This document shows positions 51,201 to 61,956 of a stretch of 64,000 nucleotides of DNA, piece after piece (the first letter of the stretch is position 1; the number at the start of each line of letters is the position of its first letter). The notes under the pieces were generated by a model. The model had not been told where the DNA came from. It did no database searches and was given only the letters and a program-made list of their open reading frames with translations. Both the position numbers and the translations under genes were made by a program. Source of the stretch: Antitrichia curtipendula (Eukaryota; Streptophyta; Bryopsida; Hypnales; Leucodontaceae); NCBI GenBank assembly GCA_951230915.1, contig OX579640.1:8948981-9012980 (forward strand), given 5' to 3'.

Positions 51201-54200
51201 CACTTTGGGCTCTTTACCATTCTTGCTCGAAGACAAGGAAGATAATACTTCTGAAGAAAAAGTGTCACTTGCTTTAGAAGCAGGGTTAGATGACACTCAA
51301 GATAACAATGGGATCACAGCTTCGGGTACTACTGATTTAAACACCGATCTTAAAGATTCGGGCACACCAAATGAGCAACCGATCGACTGGTCTGGTTTTG
51401 GGAAAACTGAGCAGACGGACATCAGCAAGGAAGACGAAGACCCTGAACAGGATGGTGTGGGTGATTATGTAAGAACCGTTGTGCAGACTGTAGGAAAAAC
51501 ATTGGCATCACTTGGAGTGGACGTTGGGAGTATTCCGGCATTCGATAAGAATACCTTGCAGGCTGATGGGGAGGTCATCTACAAGCTTAGCTCAGAGTTC
51601 CAGAGCAAGGCTGAAGCAGATTATGTTGAAAATGGGTTGGCTATACCAAGCGGACAGAGGACAGAGACATCTGTCGAAAATGACTCAGAGGTAATGCAAT
51701 TTGATTGCAGCTCCTTCTAAGGAAGAGGATACTAATTGTGTCACTTTATGCAATTGCACGTGTTTGTGATCTTGTGATTCTTGGGAGATGTTTTAGAGTT
51801 GTGGAGAGATCTTGGGGAGGAGGAGCCAACTCCGCTGATCAACCTTTTATCACTATGTTTGAATTTGTTATGCAATTTCAAAGTGGGAGGTTGTAGACCA
51901 CTATAAGCGACTGTAGAAAACTCTATTTTCCTCTGTCGTCACTTAGTATGAATAATCAAAACCAAGTCTAAGAATAGATGAGTTGTTGGTAACATGGATC
52001 CATATAGGAGAGTGCATCAGGTCCCTAACAGTTTTAGTATCCACTGCCTTATGATTCAAATTCTTTTTGGAGTTGAACTGTACTGTAGCCACCACCCTTC
52101 GTTGCGATTATGTATGTACAGAGCCTGCAACCAACGTCTGAGAAATTACAGAATGCCTCGAAAAGTCTGCTTCAGAACACCGAAAATTTTCTAGGGATGT
52201 GGGCTACAGTAGCCCGATTATTTCCTGGAGCTCAAAATGAGGGTCAGGATGGCCCTCTTGATACTTCTACCAAGACTGAAACAATAGAATCTGTTGTTAG
52301 TAATGACGAAGCCAAAGCCCTTGAAAAGGAAGGTGACGATGGGCTGGAGAACGAGGCTAAGCGGCAAATGTTCCAAACTGCTGAGAGTGCAGTTGAAGCC
52401 TGGGCTATGTTGGCTACCTCTTTGGGTGGTCAGAGTTTTGTCAAATCGGAGTTCGAGAAGATCTGCTTTCTAGAGAATCGAAGGACAGACACAGAGGTAG
52501 GTTTTTTCAATCCAGATTTATATGCTTATGTGCGCATTCGAGCAACTCATGTTTATACATCTGCCAATAGCCGCTGTTTATGCTGCCTTCACAGACATGT
52601 AACTCCTGTGTCGATATCGGTAAACTTGAAGTCTTGGTGGTCTTCACTGCGATTCTATATACGTGTAAAAGTGGATAAAATAAGAGTAGATCATGTATCC
52701 GTGAACTTTCCTATTCGTTCTATATTGGTTTGTGTCTTAGTTATGGATCGTTATTCGCTGAACAGGTGGCCATCTGGCGTGACTCAAAAGGCCGCAGATT
52801 GCTTTTCGCATTTCGTGGAACAGAACAGGTACAGTATGCTCAAACCATTGTGCATATTCCCCTCCGGGTTCAATGGACATGTGCGGATACCAGTCTCGAC
52901 AGCTGTGAATTAGATGTATTATTCTTTAATATATTAAACATTCGACTCGCTTTCACATAATAACAACGTTCGCTCCTGCAAGAGCTAAACTCTGCTTGGC
53001 TAGAACAAGTTTGTGTGCATTTTGGAATTGGTTTATTCTTACTTACAATTTAACTGATATCTGTGCAGACCAAATGGAAAGACTTGTCGACTGATATGAA
53101 CGTCATCCCTGTTGGGTACTACTAATATCCAAATGCACCTCTTTTCGCACGATCCAGCTTCCTTGTTCAATAATCGTATTTGAGCTTGTGTATGGAAGAT
53201 TTCGTTCTGAGAAAGTATTCTTTACTTACCTATCGTTGTGCATAACTTCTCCTCTAGATATACCTACCAACTGTACTCATTCAAGTATTTGATATGTCGC
53301 GGCTTTATGTATATTTCTTTTTACCAGATTCAATCCCGAGCGCATAGGTGGTGACTACAAGGAAGAGGTTATGGTACGTCCTAGAATTTTTTTAGTTTTA
53401 CCCTGCATTCAATCCGAAGGTTTTTATTGATGACTCTGTGTCCTCCAGCTAATTCAACCATATTTCTGTTCTACAGGTTCATGGTGGCTTCTTGACTGCT
53501 TATGATTCCGTGAGACGGCGATTGATGGATTTGTTACAAGCCTCACTGAGTGTCAGGTTGAAATGTAAAACCTGCTGTGGACAATAGACGGTTCGCTTTC
53601 CAAACGATTATTCAGGGCATGCCTTTAGTCTTGTGAGGTATTTTCTCCTGAACTAAAATTCTTAACATTCTCCCTCTTGATGGCAGTGACATCGATGGTG
53701 ATCCCACTCAAAGCTGGCAAGTCTATTTAACGGGCCATAGTCTTGGTGGTGCATTGGCCACACTGTTCGCTCTTGAGGTTTCCTCGTCGAAGCTCGCCAA
53801 GTAAGAGCGGATTTTTCATTTTTCTGTTGCTCTGATCTCTTCGTTTTCCTAAGAGCTTCCTCTGGGCTCACACTGTGGGGCTCCTAGTCTCTCTTCTGGA
53901 CATGCTTTTGACTACTACGAGATTGAGCGAAACAAGGTTTCGGGCATGCCATTATATTGATCTGCTTAGCAGTGCTTTCATTTCTTTGAGGTCGGTAGAG
54001 GGGTGAAGGACCGCATGTTAGCAGAGCTACTAGAGTAGCCATCGTGCAATTGGCAAATAGTGCGTGTATTGATGCTGACATTATTCTGCAGGAAAGGTTT
54101 AAACAAATAGCAGTTCACATCGTAAAGAATTTACATATTTAGTTCATTTCTAGCCCGATCTATGTGGTTCTCGTTCTGATGTTGCAAATATTGCAGAAAC

Positions 54201-55605
54201 GGCCATATACAAGTCACAATGTACAACTTTGGGTCGCCACGGGTTGGGAACAAGCGATTTGCAGATAATTACAATCAGGTAATTAAGTCGAATTATTAAT
54301 TGTCTGTAGCCGATTGTGCACTCCTGTTGCGAACGACTATTCCCATCTCTTGTTGTAATGTCTTCTGAACAACAATGTTTTTCCCCTAAATCCAGGCAGT
54401 TAAGAACAGTTGGCGAGTAGTAAATCATCGTGACATCATACCAACTGTGCCCAGGCTAATGGGCTACTGTCACGTCGCTCAGCCCATCTATCTCTCAGCT
54501 GGAGATCTGGCTGAAGGGATTGTAGGTCTTCCTCCACTTTGAATTTGTCATTCTCAATTGCAAGGCTTAGAGTTCTTTCAGCGTGAGCTTACTTTGTATT
54601 CTCTTGAAGTTTTTAGCGAATTATAGATGGTGCTGCACGTGAAACTTAACCCTTTTGCCGAAACGGTCAGAAGTGGCTGCTCCCATATCTATAAGAATTG
54701 AAATAAGTCATTTGTGAAGCTTCAATTATGGTCAGAAAACCATACCCTACATTAGAAAGAAGAATTCATACCCTACATCTTTGAATGACTGAACTATGCT
54801 TTGAAAATTACTATAATTGAATATTAACTTCCAAAGTAGACTTTATATATTTAGCCGGGTCACTTAAGTATCTACATCGCAAAATGGTGTGATGTTGTCA
54901 TGACACTCCAAATAGGCCGAAATTATCTTCTTGGAACTATGACCATCTGGGCCCTCCAGTTTTAGCAGGATTTCCTTATGCTTGACGTTTCGTGTTCTCA
55001 GGTTGAACGTGACCTCTTAAAAGATGGATATCATGGAGATGTCATTGGCGAAGTGACTCCAGACTTTGTATTTGAGAATGTTGTGAGTGAACAGAATCCT
55101 CGCCGTGATTCTGCTGTACATCAGTATTTGATCTTGCATATGAGGTATGCAATTGCGGGTTTTCCAGATATGTGCGGTTTGCAATTTGTATTGACATCTT
55201 TATCGTGCAGATGAAAGGGGAAAGGAAAATGCTCGAAAAGCTTCTGCAAACAGAGATTGCAATGCTACGTGCTATTCGAGATGGTAGTGCTCTAATGCAG
55301 CACATGGAGGACTTCTATTATATCGCTTTGTTAGAGGTTGGCCCCTCACGTTCACTTTCGTTCATTTGTTTTTGAGTTTTCTAGCTAAATTAAGAATCAA
55401 CGCTCTCGAAACCAGAAACGGAAGCTCAAACCAGTAATTATAATTTCGAGGGTTGGAACTCACCGTCATTTCAAGTATACGCAGATAAATCAGAATTGTA
55501 TTTATAGTCGATGTCCTGAATCCATTTCGTTTACAAAACTTACTCTAGGCTATTTGCTTGGTTGTTCAGCGTGTGGAGAAGAAGATGACCAGAAGATTAA
55601 AATAG
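48257..55605 (+). CDS. C2-domain and class-3 lipase protein
   Basis: Nineteen exons keep phase and yield 880 residues: 48257-48676, 48882-48940, 49246-49327, 49454-49521, 50178-50247, 50449-50530, 50921-50985, 51070-51690, 52122-52496, 52766-52828, 53069-53115, 53328-53373, 53477-53556, 53687-53800, 54197-54278, 54396-54521, 55002-55082, 55211-55336, 55570-55605. The N-terminal 75 residues are Arg/Ser-rich, like a plastid transit peptide. A C2 domain (about 165-285) has FLREVYDGQVIV, GTSDPYVVL and NPVWNEEF-like (RDPVWNEEF) strands; C2 domains bind phospholipid, often with calcium. A linker of about 330 residues precedes the alpha/beta-hydrolase lipase domain with nucleophile elbow GHSLGG (Ser711) and NHRDIIPTVP supplying the likely catalytic Asp771; the catalytic His is not assigned. 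It probably hydrolyses membrane glycerolipids. Exon 2 is inferred from phase. Confidence 0.88.
49087..49207 (+). repeat. Dispersed repeat inside C2-lipase intron 2
   Basis: Matches 28862-28987 in order and orientation (ACTGATTCTGG-GA, AAATTTGGTC-CATCTGGA, GATTGAGTTGGTTATTT) and ends TTTAGGGGTTTG, a decayed form of the TTAA-bounded right end. Confidence 0.6.
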
Positions 55606-55981
55606 ACTGCTCTTTTCTACATCAACGTCAACACCATGGCGGTAGGTTTTACAAGCGTTTGCATTGGACTCATCAAATGAGTTCTAAGATATGCTTTGAG
55701 AATCTATTTTAGTTTTCTTGTGGGTTGCTTGACATTGTGTCTATAACATTTCCCTTGTGTCAAGCTCCAATTCCTTTTCACTATAGAATGCAGAAAATGC
55801 AGAAAAATCCTAGTCTTATATTGCATCATTTATGCTCTAGGGAAAGGAAGACCAAAGAAGAGTATATTTGAGGGTGTTATCCCAGCGTCAGATTTACAGT
55901 ATAACCTTCATGAGGATGACCTACCTTCATGTTGGCTACCGTTGACAAAATTGTTGTTATCTTTGATAATTTTTTGCCCAT

Positions 55982-56119
55982 TGTGGTATTCAATCCATAG
56001 TTTTATGTATTATAAATATATTAGGAGCATCCTTGTGTGTCTGACACTTATGTGGTATTCAATCTATAATTTTATGTATTCCAAATATATTAGGAGCATC
56101 CTTGTGTGTTTGACACTTA
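55982..56119 (+). repeat. 69-bp tandem duplication
   Basis: TGTGGTATTCAATC starts at 55982 and again at 56051; the two 69-bp units differ at only a few positions. Confidence 0.9.
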
Positions 56120-57086
56120 TGTGCATGTTGATAATATCACCTATGAAAGATACACTACATGGCTTTTTTTAAATTGATATTTTAGTATATCAATAGACAT
56201 CTTGGTTTAAGAAATGTTTCAAATAAATAAATAAATGATGTAGCCTTTAGTCATTGAGAAATCAACCCTAGTCACTTACAAAAATTTCTATATATATATT
56301 AATCTTTAAAATTACAAACTTAAACTGGACAAGTTCCAAGTTTAAATACTTACTAATTAGTTTCTTGAAAATTATACATAAAAAATTAACTTAAGAATTA
56401 TTGAAGGTCTAAATTTATATTTCTTAGTATGACACAATTAATCAATTTATGAGCGGAGAGGGTTGTATTGTAAACCAATACAACTTAGATAATGAAGTTA
56501 ATTAGAAAGATACATACAAAAAGATTTAACAATGAATACATATTAGAATATTAGAAGAGCTTGATATTCAAAATGGTCATTTGATCTTTAGTTTATATAG
56601 GTCACACATTGTAGGCCAATAGTCTACCTGATGGGTGCAGTTCACCTTTAGTTTGCAAGAGAGCGTAATGCCCGATAACCGACTCCCCGATTACCGATTA
56701 CCGTGACTTCACCAGTTACCAGTTACGGAGTACAAAATTGCGATTGAGCTCGTTCCCGTGAAGCTCCAACAAGATTGGCGTGATGGCCTGTTGCACTCAT
56801 GATCATGGAGCGTGAGACCGTTCTCTTCCACAGCTCCTGGCTATGGCTACGAGCTCGCACTGTACTAGAGCCCCAAGGCTGGAAAGCGTGCCATGCGCAC
56901 TCGCCATTGCAAATCTTGTCATGCATACAATCATTGCAAGCACCGCTGCAACTGGTGTTTAATTTGCTAGCTAGAAAAACAGGAATCTCAGTGAGACCAG
57001 CAATTTTCGGCCGTTCAAATGGCCAAGATTTGAGCAGCTGTACAGCAAGCTTGGAAGCACCAAAAGTACTCCAGCTCTTGGGCGCT

Positions 57087-57093
57087 TATAAAT
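57087..57093 (+). promoter_or_regulatory. TATA-like box before the STIG1-like gene
   Basis: TATAAAT in a GC-richer context (GGCGCT before it), 208 bp upstream of the ATG. It would place transcription start near 57120, with a leader of about 180 bases. Confidence 0.35.
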
Positions 57094-57300
57094 CACTGGG
57101 CCATCATTGCAGTTCGTGTGGGAGCTCAAGCTCAAGATCTCATGTGTAGACAGCTCTCTAAATCTTGGCGAACTCCAGCATCGAACCTGTGTTTTTTCCA
57201 ATCCTTGCTGAGTTCTTTGCGCACTGGAGCAGAAGACGGTCATTGTGAAAATTCAGAGACACAGGGGATCAATTCCTAAGCCCCAGATCGATCGAACGTA

Positions 57301-57759
57301 ATGGCAGGGTGGAGTGCTAGACATGGAAGGTCAATCCTAGTTAGAGTTTGCATAACAGCAGTCCTGGTAATTGCCAATGCTTCGATCCCTGCAATGGCTA
57401 CACCCGCGTCGCCGAGTGGGTACCCATTACAAGTGAGGAGATTCAGCCCTGCAATTGCAAGGGGATCTCTGCCGTCAAGCCTTGATCACGAGGCGGCCGA
57501 AAGAAGCTGCAACCAGTCCAAGTGCTCCCCGGGCAGTTGCTGCAACGGGGTGTGCGTCGACGTCTCCCGAAGCGCCCAGAGCTGTGGAGCGTGCAACAAC
57601 AGCTGTGCTTACAACCGAGAATGCTGTGATGGAGCTTGCGTCGACACTCACACTTCTGATAACCGCAACTGCGGCTCCTGCGGTCGCGTTTGCGAACAGG
57701 GTGTCCCTTGCTTGTTCGCCATGTGCGGATACAGCAGCGGGAGAATAACAATCCCATAA
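57301..57759 (+). CDS. STIG1-like secreted cysteine-rich protein
   Basis: A single-exon frame of 152 residues. It opens with a basic end and a hydrophobic helix (about 11-33, ILVRVCITAVLVIANAS) with a likely signal-peptidase site near A-M-A at 30-33. The C-terminal half (about 70-142) has sixteen cysteines in paired spacing (CSPGSCCNGVC, CGACNNSC, ECCDGAC, CGSCGRVC), the pattern of the STIG1 (stigma-specific protein 1) family. These are small apoplastic proteins; flowering-plant members bind pollen receptor kinases and lipids, but the role outside flowering plants is not known to me. The middle region is Pro/Ser-rich and may be processed. All sixteen cysteines and the frame are intact. TATAAAT lies 208 bp upstream. 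Nothing nearby suggests a partner gene. Confidence 0.88.
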   Translation: MAGWSARHGRSILVRVCITAVLVIANASIPAMATPASPSGYPLQVRRFSPAIARGSLPSSLDHEAAERSCNQSKCSPGSCCNGVCVDVSRSAQSCGACNNSCAYNRECCDGACVDTHTSDNRNCGSCGRVCEQGVPCLFAMCGYSSGRITIP

Positions 57760-58050
57760 ATGCAGATACCTAATCCCATGGCCATGTATCAGTTTGAGGA
57801 CTTTAGTTTGATCGATCAGGTGGCAAGATTTACTGATTCTCCATCTTGTCATGCAAGCATACTGTAGATCGAAGTCATTCATAAAGTCGATCAAAGAGAG
57901 TAATCCCAGGAGTGCAGATATAATCCCATGGCCATGAGTATTGTATCAGTTTCTGGACTTTGGTCGATCGGGTGGCGAGAATTACTTACTCTCCACCTTG
58001 TCCTTCAAACTGTAGATCGAAGTCATCATAAAGTCAGTCGATCGATCCAA
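57760..58050 (+). repeat. Tandem duplication of about 150 bp after the STIG1-like gene
   Basis: TGCAGATA-CTAATCCCATGGCCATG at about 57761 returns at about 57913. The shared tail holds a GGACTTT-GATCGAT/GATCGGG-GTGGC block and CTGTAGATCGAAGTCAT-ATAAAGTC. The first unit begins directly at the stop codon, so the 3' UTR is duplicated. Confidence 0.85.
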
Positions 58051-58430
58051 GAGTCTAGTCATTATTCAACATTTACATTGTTGTGTATGTCTAGCTAGTA
58101 CTGTTCTGTGTATATCGATACTTGCATTGTGCACCAGTCGGTAGAAGACAGTCTGGATTCAGCAGCTAGATTGTTGTTGGCCGTAGGAACTCGCCATGGC
58201 CACCGTGCATGCATTAACTGATCAGTTCGAAAGACGTCACTCCATCCGTTTCTGTAATTCTAGTGAAGCTGTTTTAAAAAAAAATTGTTTGAACACACTC
58301 TTCACTTCCCGCTTCACTTACGCAGTGACGCCAGTCATAATAAAAATAAATGACTGGAGTTCTTCTCTGCCCAGTCATGCGTAAGATATTCCCTAAACTC
58401 TGTGACGTTCATATTCTGAGCAATGGATAG

Positions 58431-58725
58431 CATTACAAAAAATTTCAGCCCTCGGGAGTGCCGCGAGTTTTGCAGGGCTGTGGCGTAATTAGAGAAAAAA
58501 TCGATTTTTTTAATAATTTTTTTTAATTTTTTAATTTTTTTTGGGGGGGAATCTGACGTGGTACTACATCTGCCACGTCAGACTGAAGAATTTTTAAATA
58601 TTTTTTTATTTTAAAAATATTTAAAAATATTTAAAAACTATTTTTTATTTTTCTGTAACTGCACCGCGGGGATGCCGAAAAACCTTTCTAAACAGCATTG
58701 TTAAGGGCTGAAATTTTTTGTAATG
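58431..58725. mobile_element. 295-bp MITE with perfect 22-bp terminal repeats
   Basis: CATTACAAAAAATTTCAGCC followed by CT at 58431-58452 is exactly mirrored at 58704-58725. Inside, TCTGACGTGG and CCACGTCAGA form a second inverted pair around 58560. The terminus resembles CACTA ends with C changed to T at both ends. AG flanks both ends; a 3-bp duplication is not seen. Confidence 0.85.
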
Positions 58726-60386
58726 AGTGTTTCAGACTTTCAAGACAACGTTATGTTCACATGCCTCTTCATTGGTTCAATGAAATACTTTAATCTAAAC
58801 AAGGTAGCCTTCTTTCGTGACTAATTTGATGAGATTGAAGTAAAATAGTATGTTGGGACAAAGATAATAGAAAAAATCTGCAAAATGTGCAAAAACACTC
58901 CTTAAGGGTTAGCTCTAGAAGGACATGGCCATGTGGGTGAGCACAAAACACTTGTAGTGTCTTGGTGTCACATGTTGAAAAACAAATCCAAAATTATGAA
59001 TAATTTTTAGAATTTTTTCTTGTTTCACTTCAAGTTCATATTGTTGGTGTGAGATACATTGCCTAATGTAATCCAATTTTTTTCACAATTAAAAAATATT
59101 TTGTATTATTTACTAGTATTATATTTCTCTAATTTTTCACATAGACTTTAGATTTCAGGGTAGAACTATTGAGTACTTAAATCAATGAATCTCATGAGGA
59201 GTTTTAGAAAGCATGTTCTTCACTAGGATTTCTCCTATATGTAGAGGGACAACCAAAAAATAGCAAACATGTCCTTGTTCTATACACAATTGTGGTTATT
59301 AAATAACACTTATTTGCCATTCTTAGAATACCTTCTTCAAGAAATTCTTACAAAATTTTATTAACAAATTTTTTTTCTATTTATTAATGATTGAAATGTC
59401 ACTATATCTATTTTCTTTTGATTTAGCATTTTTCTAGTTTTCCTATTTGAAATTTTTTTTTGGGCTTGATATTTTTAGGATATAATCTCTTCAGGGATCT
59501 AAGTATTAGACTCAATTTTTCATATTTTTAATCTAATTTTTTTTCTAATTTTAAAGAACTACAAAAAAATCACTTGTTCTACACTAAAATGCAACAAATA
59601 GAACAAGTGTTTCATGCCATGACCCCTATCTCCAAGGTAGTTAATAAAAAATTATTACATTCCAAGATGAAAAGGTGCATTCTTTATTTCTATAGATTCC
59701 TTAAAAATCACTCACCTAATATTTTTAATTATCAACATCCTTACATGGTAAAAAGTTGGGTTAACCTCTAAAGGACCATATGGTGTTTTTTTACCAACAT
59801 AGCAATTTGGGGCAGCTCATTACAAACATTGTTTTTATTTTTTTTTTTGAAAGTTTCACACAACATGTGCTCAAGGAGTAGCTTTGAGGCCTAAAAAAAA
59901 TTTTAACTTTTAAAAGGTTATTGTAAAATATGTAGTTTTCATTACTCAGCAGGCAAACTAGGTAAAAAAAACTTCTTTAAAAATCACTTTATTGAAAAAT
60001 ATAAATTTGAATTTTTTTTTTCAAAATTTATATATTTGTAGAAAACTTTGGATCATTCCATTTTGATTTATGAGATGAAAGTTAGGAGGAGTTTTAGTTG
60101 CAGGTAGTTTGTAGGTAGTTATGGAATCTGTGTTCCCAAATAAACTTTGAAGTTCTTCATTTAGCTCAATTTTCAATATTTATGAAAAAAAATTAAAATA
60201 TTAGGTGTAGATTGTTTATTATAACATTAAAATTAGTGGGATTGACATTTTTCAATTCTGTAAATAAATTCTTAGCAATTTAGTATTTTGAATCATTCTC
60301 TACTTTTTTCTACTTACTAATTTTTTCCTATATGTTTTATGATTCCAAATGATAGCCAACATGCCTTTAATCCTTAAGCGCTCTAA
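58726..60386. other. AT-rich DNA before the LTR retrotransposon
   Basis: GGTTAACCTCTAAAGGACC near 59760 is another left end of the TTAA-bounded family; its right end was not found. No gene seen. Confidence 0.5.
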
Positions 60387-60747
60387 TGTTACGATTACAT
60401 CGTAACAGCAGGACGTATATACGGCGGTTACATGGTTTGGGCAGTTAGGCTAAGGGTAGTTATCTATTAGAATTCCCAGCGGCTTTACGTAGCAAACGGA
60501 GAAGCTCAGTCTTCACGCAAACCTTCTGTAAATTCAATGATAATGATAAGCTGGACCGATTGAACCATTGTCAAATTACTTGTATAGATTACATCGTCTG
60601 ATCGATAATTAAGAAAGGAGATCTGGAGTGAGTTCAGAACTGGGATTATCGTTCTCTAGATCCCCTACAAGTCGGTGTCTGATCTTCTGTGAGTCTGTTT
60701 CGAACAGGGCGTCAACAGAATCCCAATTGTTGCAAGGATCCGTAACA
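60387..60747 (+). repeat. Putative 5' LTR, 361 bp
   Basis: It starts TGTTACG and ends CGTAACA, a perfect 7-bp inverted terminal repeat of the usual TG...CA form, directly upstream of the gag leader. The primer-binding site should begin after 60747 (TTAGGTTTGCGTCA), which I could not match to a specific tRNA. Limits need the 3' LTR for confirmation. Confidence 0.6.
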
Positions 60748-60867
60748 TTAGGTTTGCGTCATTCAAGTGTCCACGCCTTTTTTGGAAACGATATTGGTAA
60801 AGAGAGTGGAATTGTTAACAGGGTTGTCTGATATCAACATTTTTGAAAAAAATTCAATAACCGTTTT

Positions 60868-61956
60868 ATGGAGCACGGAAGACCTGAGGGCGATCATGAA
60901 CCACAGCTGCCGACGGAGGTTGGATCGGAATGGGCGGAGTTTATACAGCAGCAGGTGCAAGCTGCACTGCCGCACTTGGTTCAGCAACTCTCGGAGAGGA
61001 CAGTCACGGCGCCTCCATTGATTTCGCCGTCAATAAACTACCGACCAGTTGATCAAGAGCAGTGGAGGGAGAGTAAAGGTGGAGAAGGGGGAACTGGGGA
61101 AAGAGAATCGAGAGTTGCCGAACCCGAAAAATTCACGGGGAAAAGAGGTGGAGAAATATACCGTTGGTTTGCTCAGATTCGCTTGGTTTTTAGAGCCAAT
61201 CCATGCACGTATGGACAAGATGAAGACAAGGTAGCGTATGCCTTATCCTACTTGGGTAGGGCTGCCCAAAGCTGGGCTATGCCGTTGCTGCAAGCGTTAG
61301 ATGAAGAACGCGAACATGAATTACTGTTGAATTACGATGCATTCCGAGAAGCTATGATCTCGGTATATGGTGACATTGATCGGCGGGGAAATGTGGAGGA
61401 TCGTCTCTTCACCCTTTGACAGACTGGTTCAGTGGCCACCTACATCTCGAATTTCAATGAGCACGCCGCCCAGGTCGACTGGAATGAGTCAAGTTTAGTG
61501 GCACGATTCCGGAGAGGTTTGAAAGATGAAATTCTTGATTCCGTGGCAACTGCTGAAACTCAACCTCGAGGACTCACTAATTGGATGGCAATGGCTTCAA
61601 GAATCTATGAACGACTATGGAGAAGGCGACAAGTGCACAGACCTCAAGTTTCGTACGCTAATTCCAAAACGCCAATGTTTGGCGCAGGAGAGTCAAGTGG
61701 ACGGGTTTCAAGTTTCAAGGAAGCGTCAGGTCCGGTGCTGATGGAGCTCGGCACAGCTCGTGTCACCACAGCTTTGGCCAAAACTGCGGCCAAGAGGCTG
61801 GAATTCCAGCACCAGGGCAAGTGTTGGGTGTGTGGCCAGGTGGGTCACCTCCATGCAAAGTGCCCGTCGAATCCTTCTACCCCGTTAGTGCTAGCGGCAT
61901 CCGAAGCAGCCAATGCGATTAAGGAAGAATCGGGAAAAGTATATGCCCGGGACTAA
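60868..61956 (+). pseudogene. gag: Gag, interrupted by one stop
   Basis: The frame begins with ATG at 60868 and is read through to TAA at 61954-61956, apart from TGA at 61417-61419. The first part holds the retrotransposon gag (capsid-like) region with W and L-rich helices (FTGKRGGEIYRWFAQIRLVF). Near the end is a zinc knuckle CWVCGQVGHLHAKC, the C-x2-C-x4-H-x4-C form that binds the element RNA. The TGA would cut the protein to 183 residues before the knuckle. Confidence 0.85.

Larger units (their letters stand above)
55606..57300. other. Between the C2-lipase and STIG1-like genes
   Basis: The first part carries the lipase 3' UTR. The rest is AT-rich until about 56600, then mixed. A frame at 56799-57149 lacks any domain and lies in the promoter region of the STIG1-like gene. 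Confidence 0.45.

Noticed and set aside
55942..56172. 76-codon frame with an internal duplication
   Set aside because: It is a translation of the 69-bp tandem repeat, not a gene.
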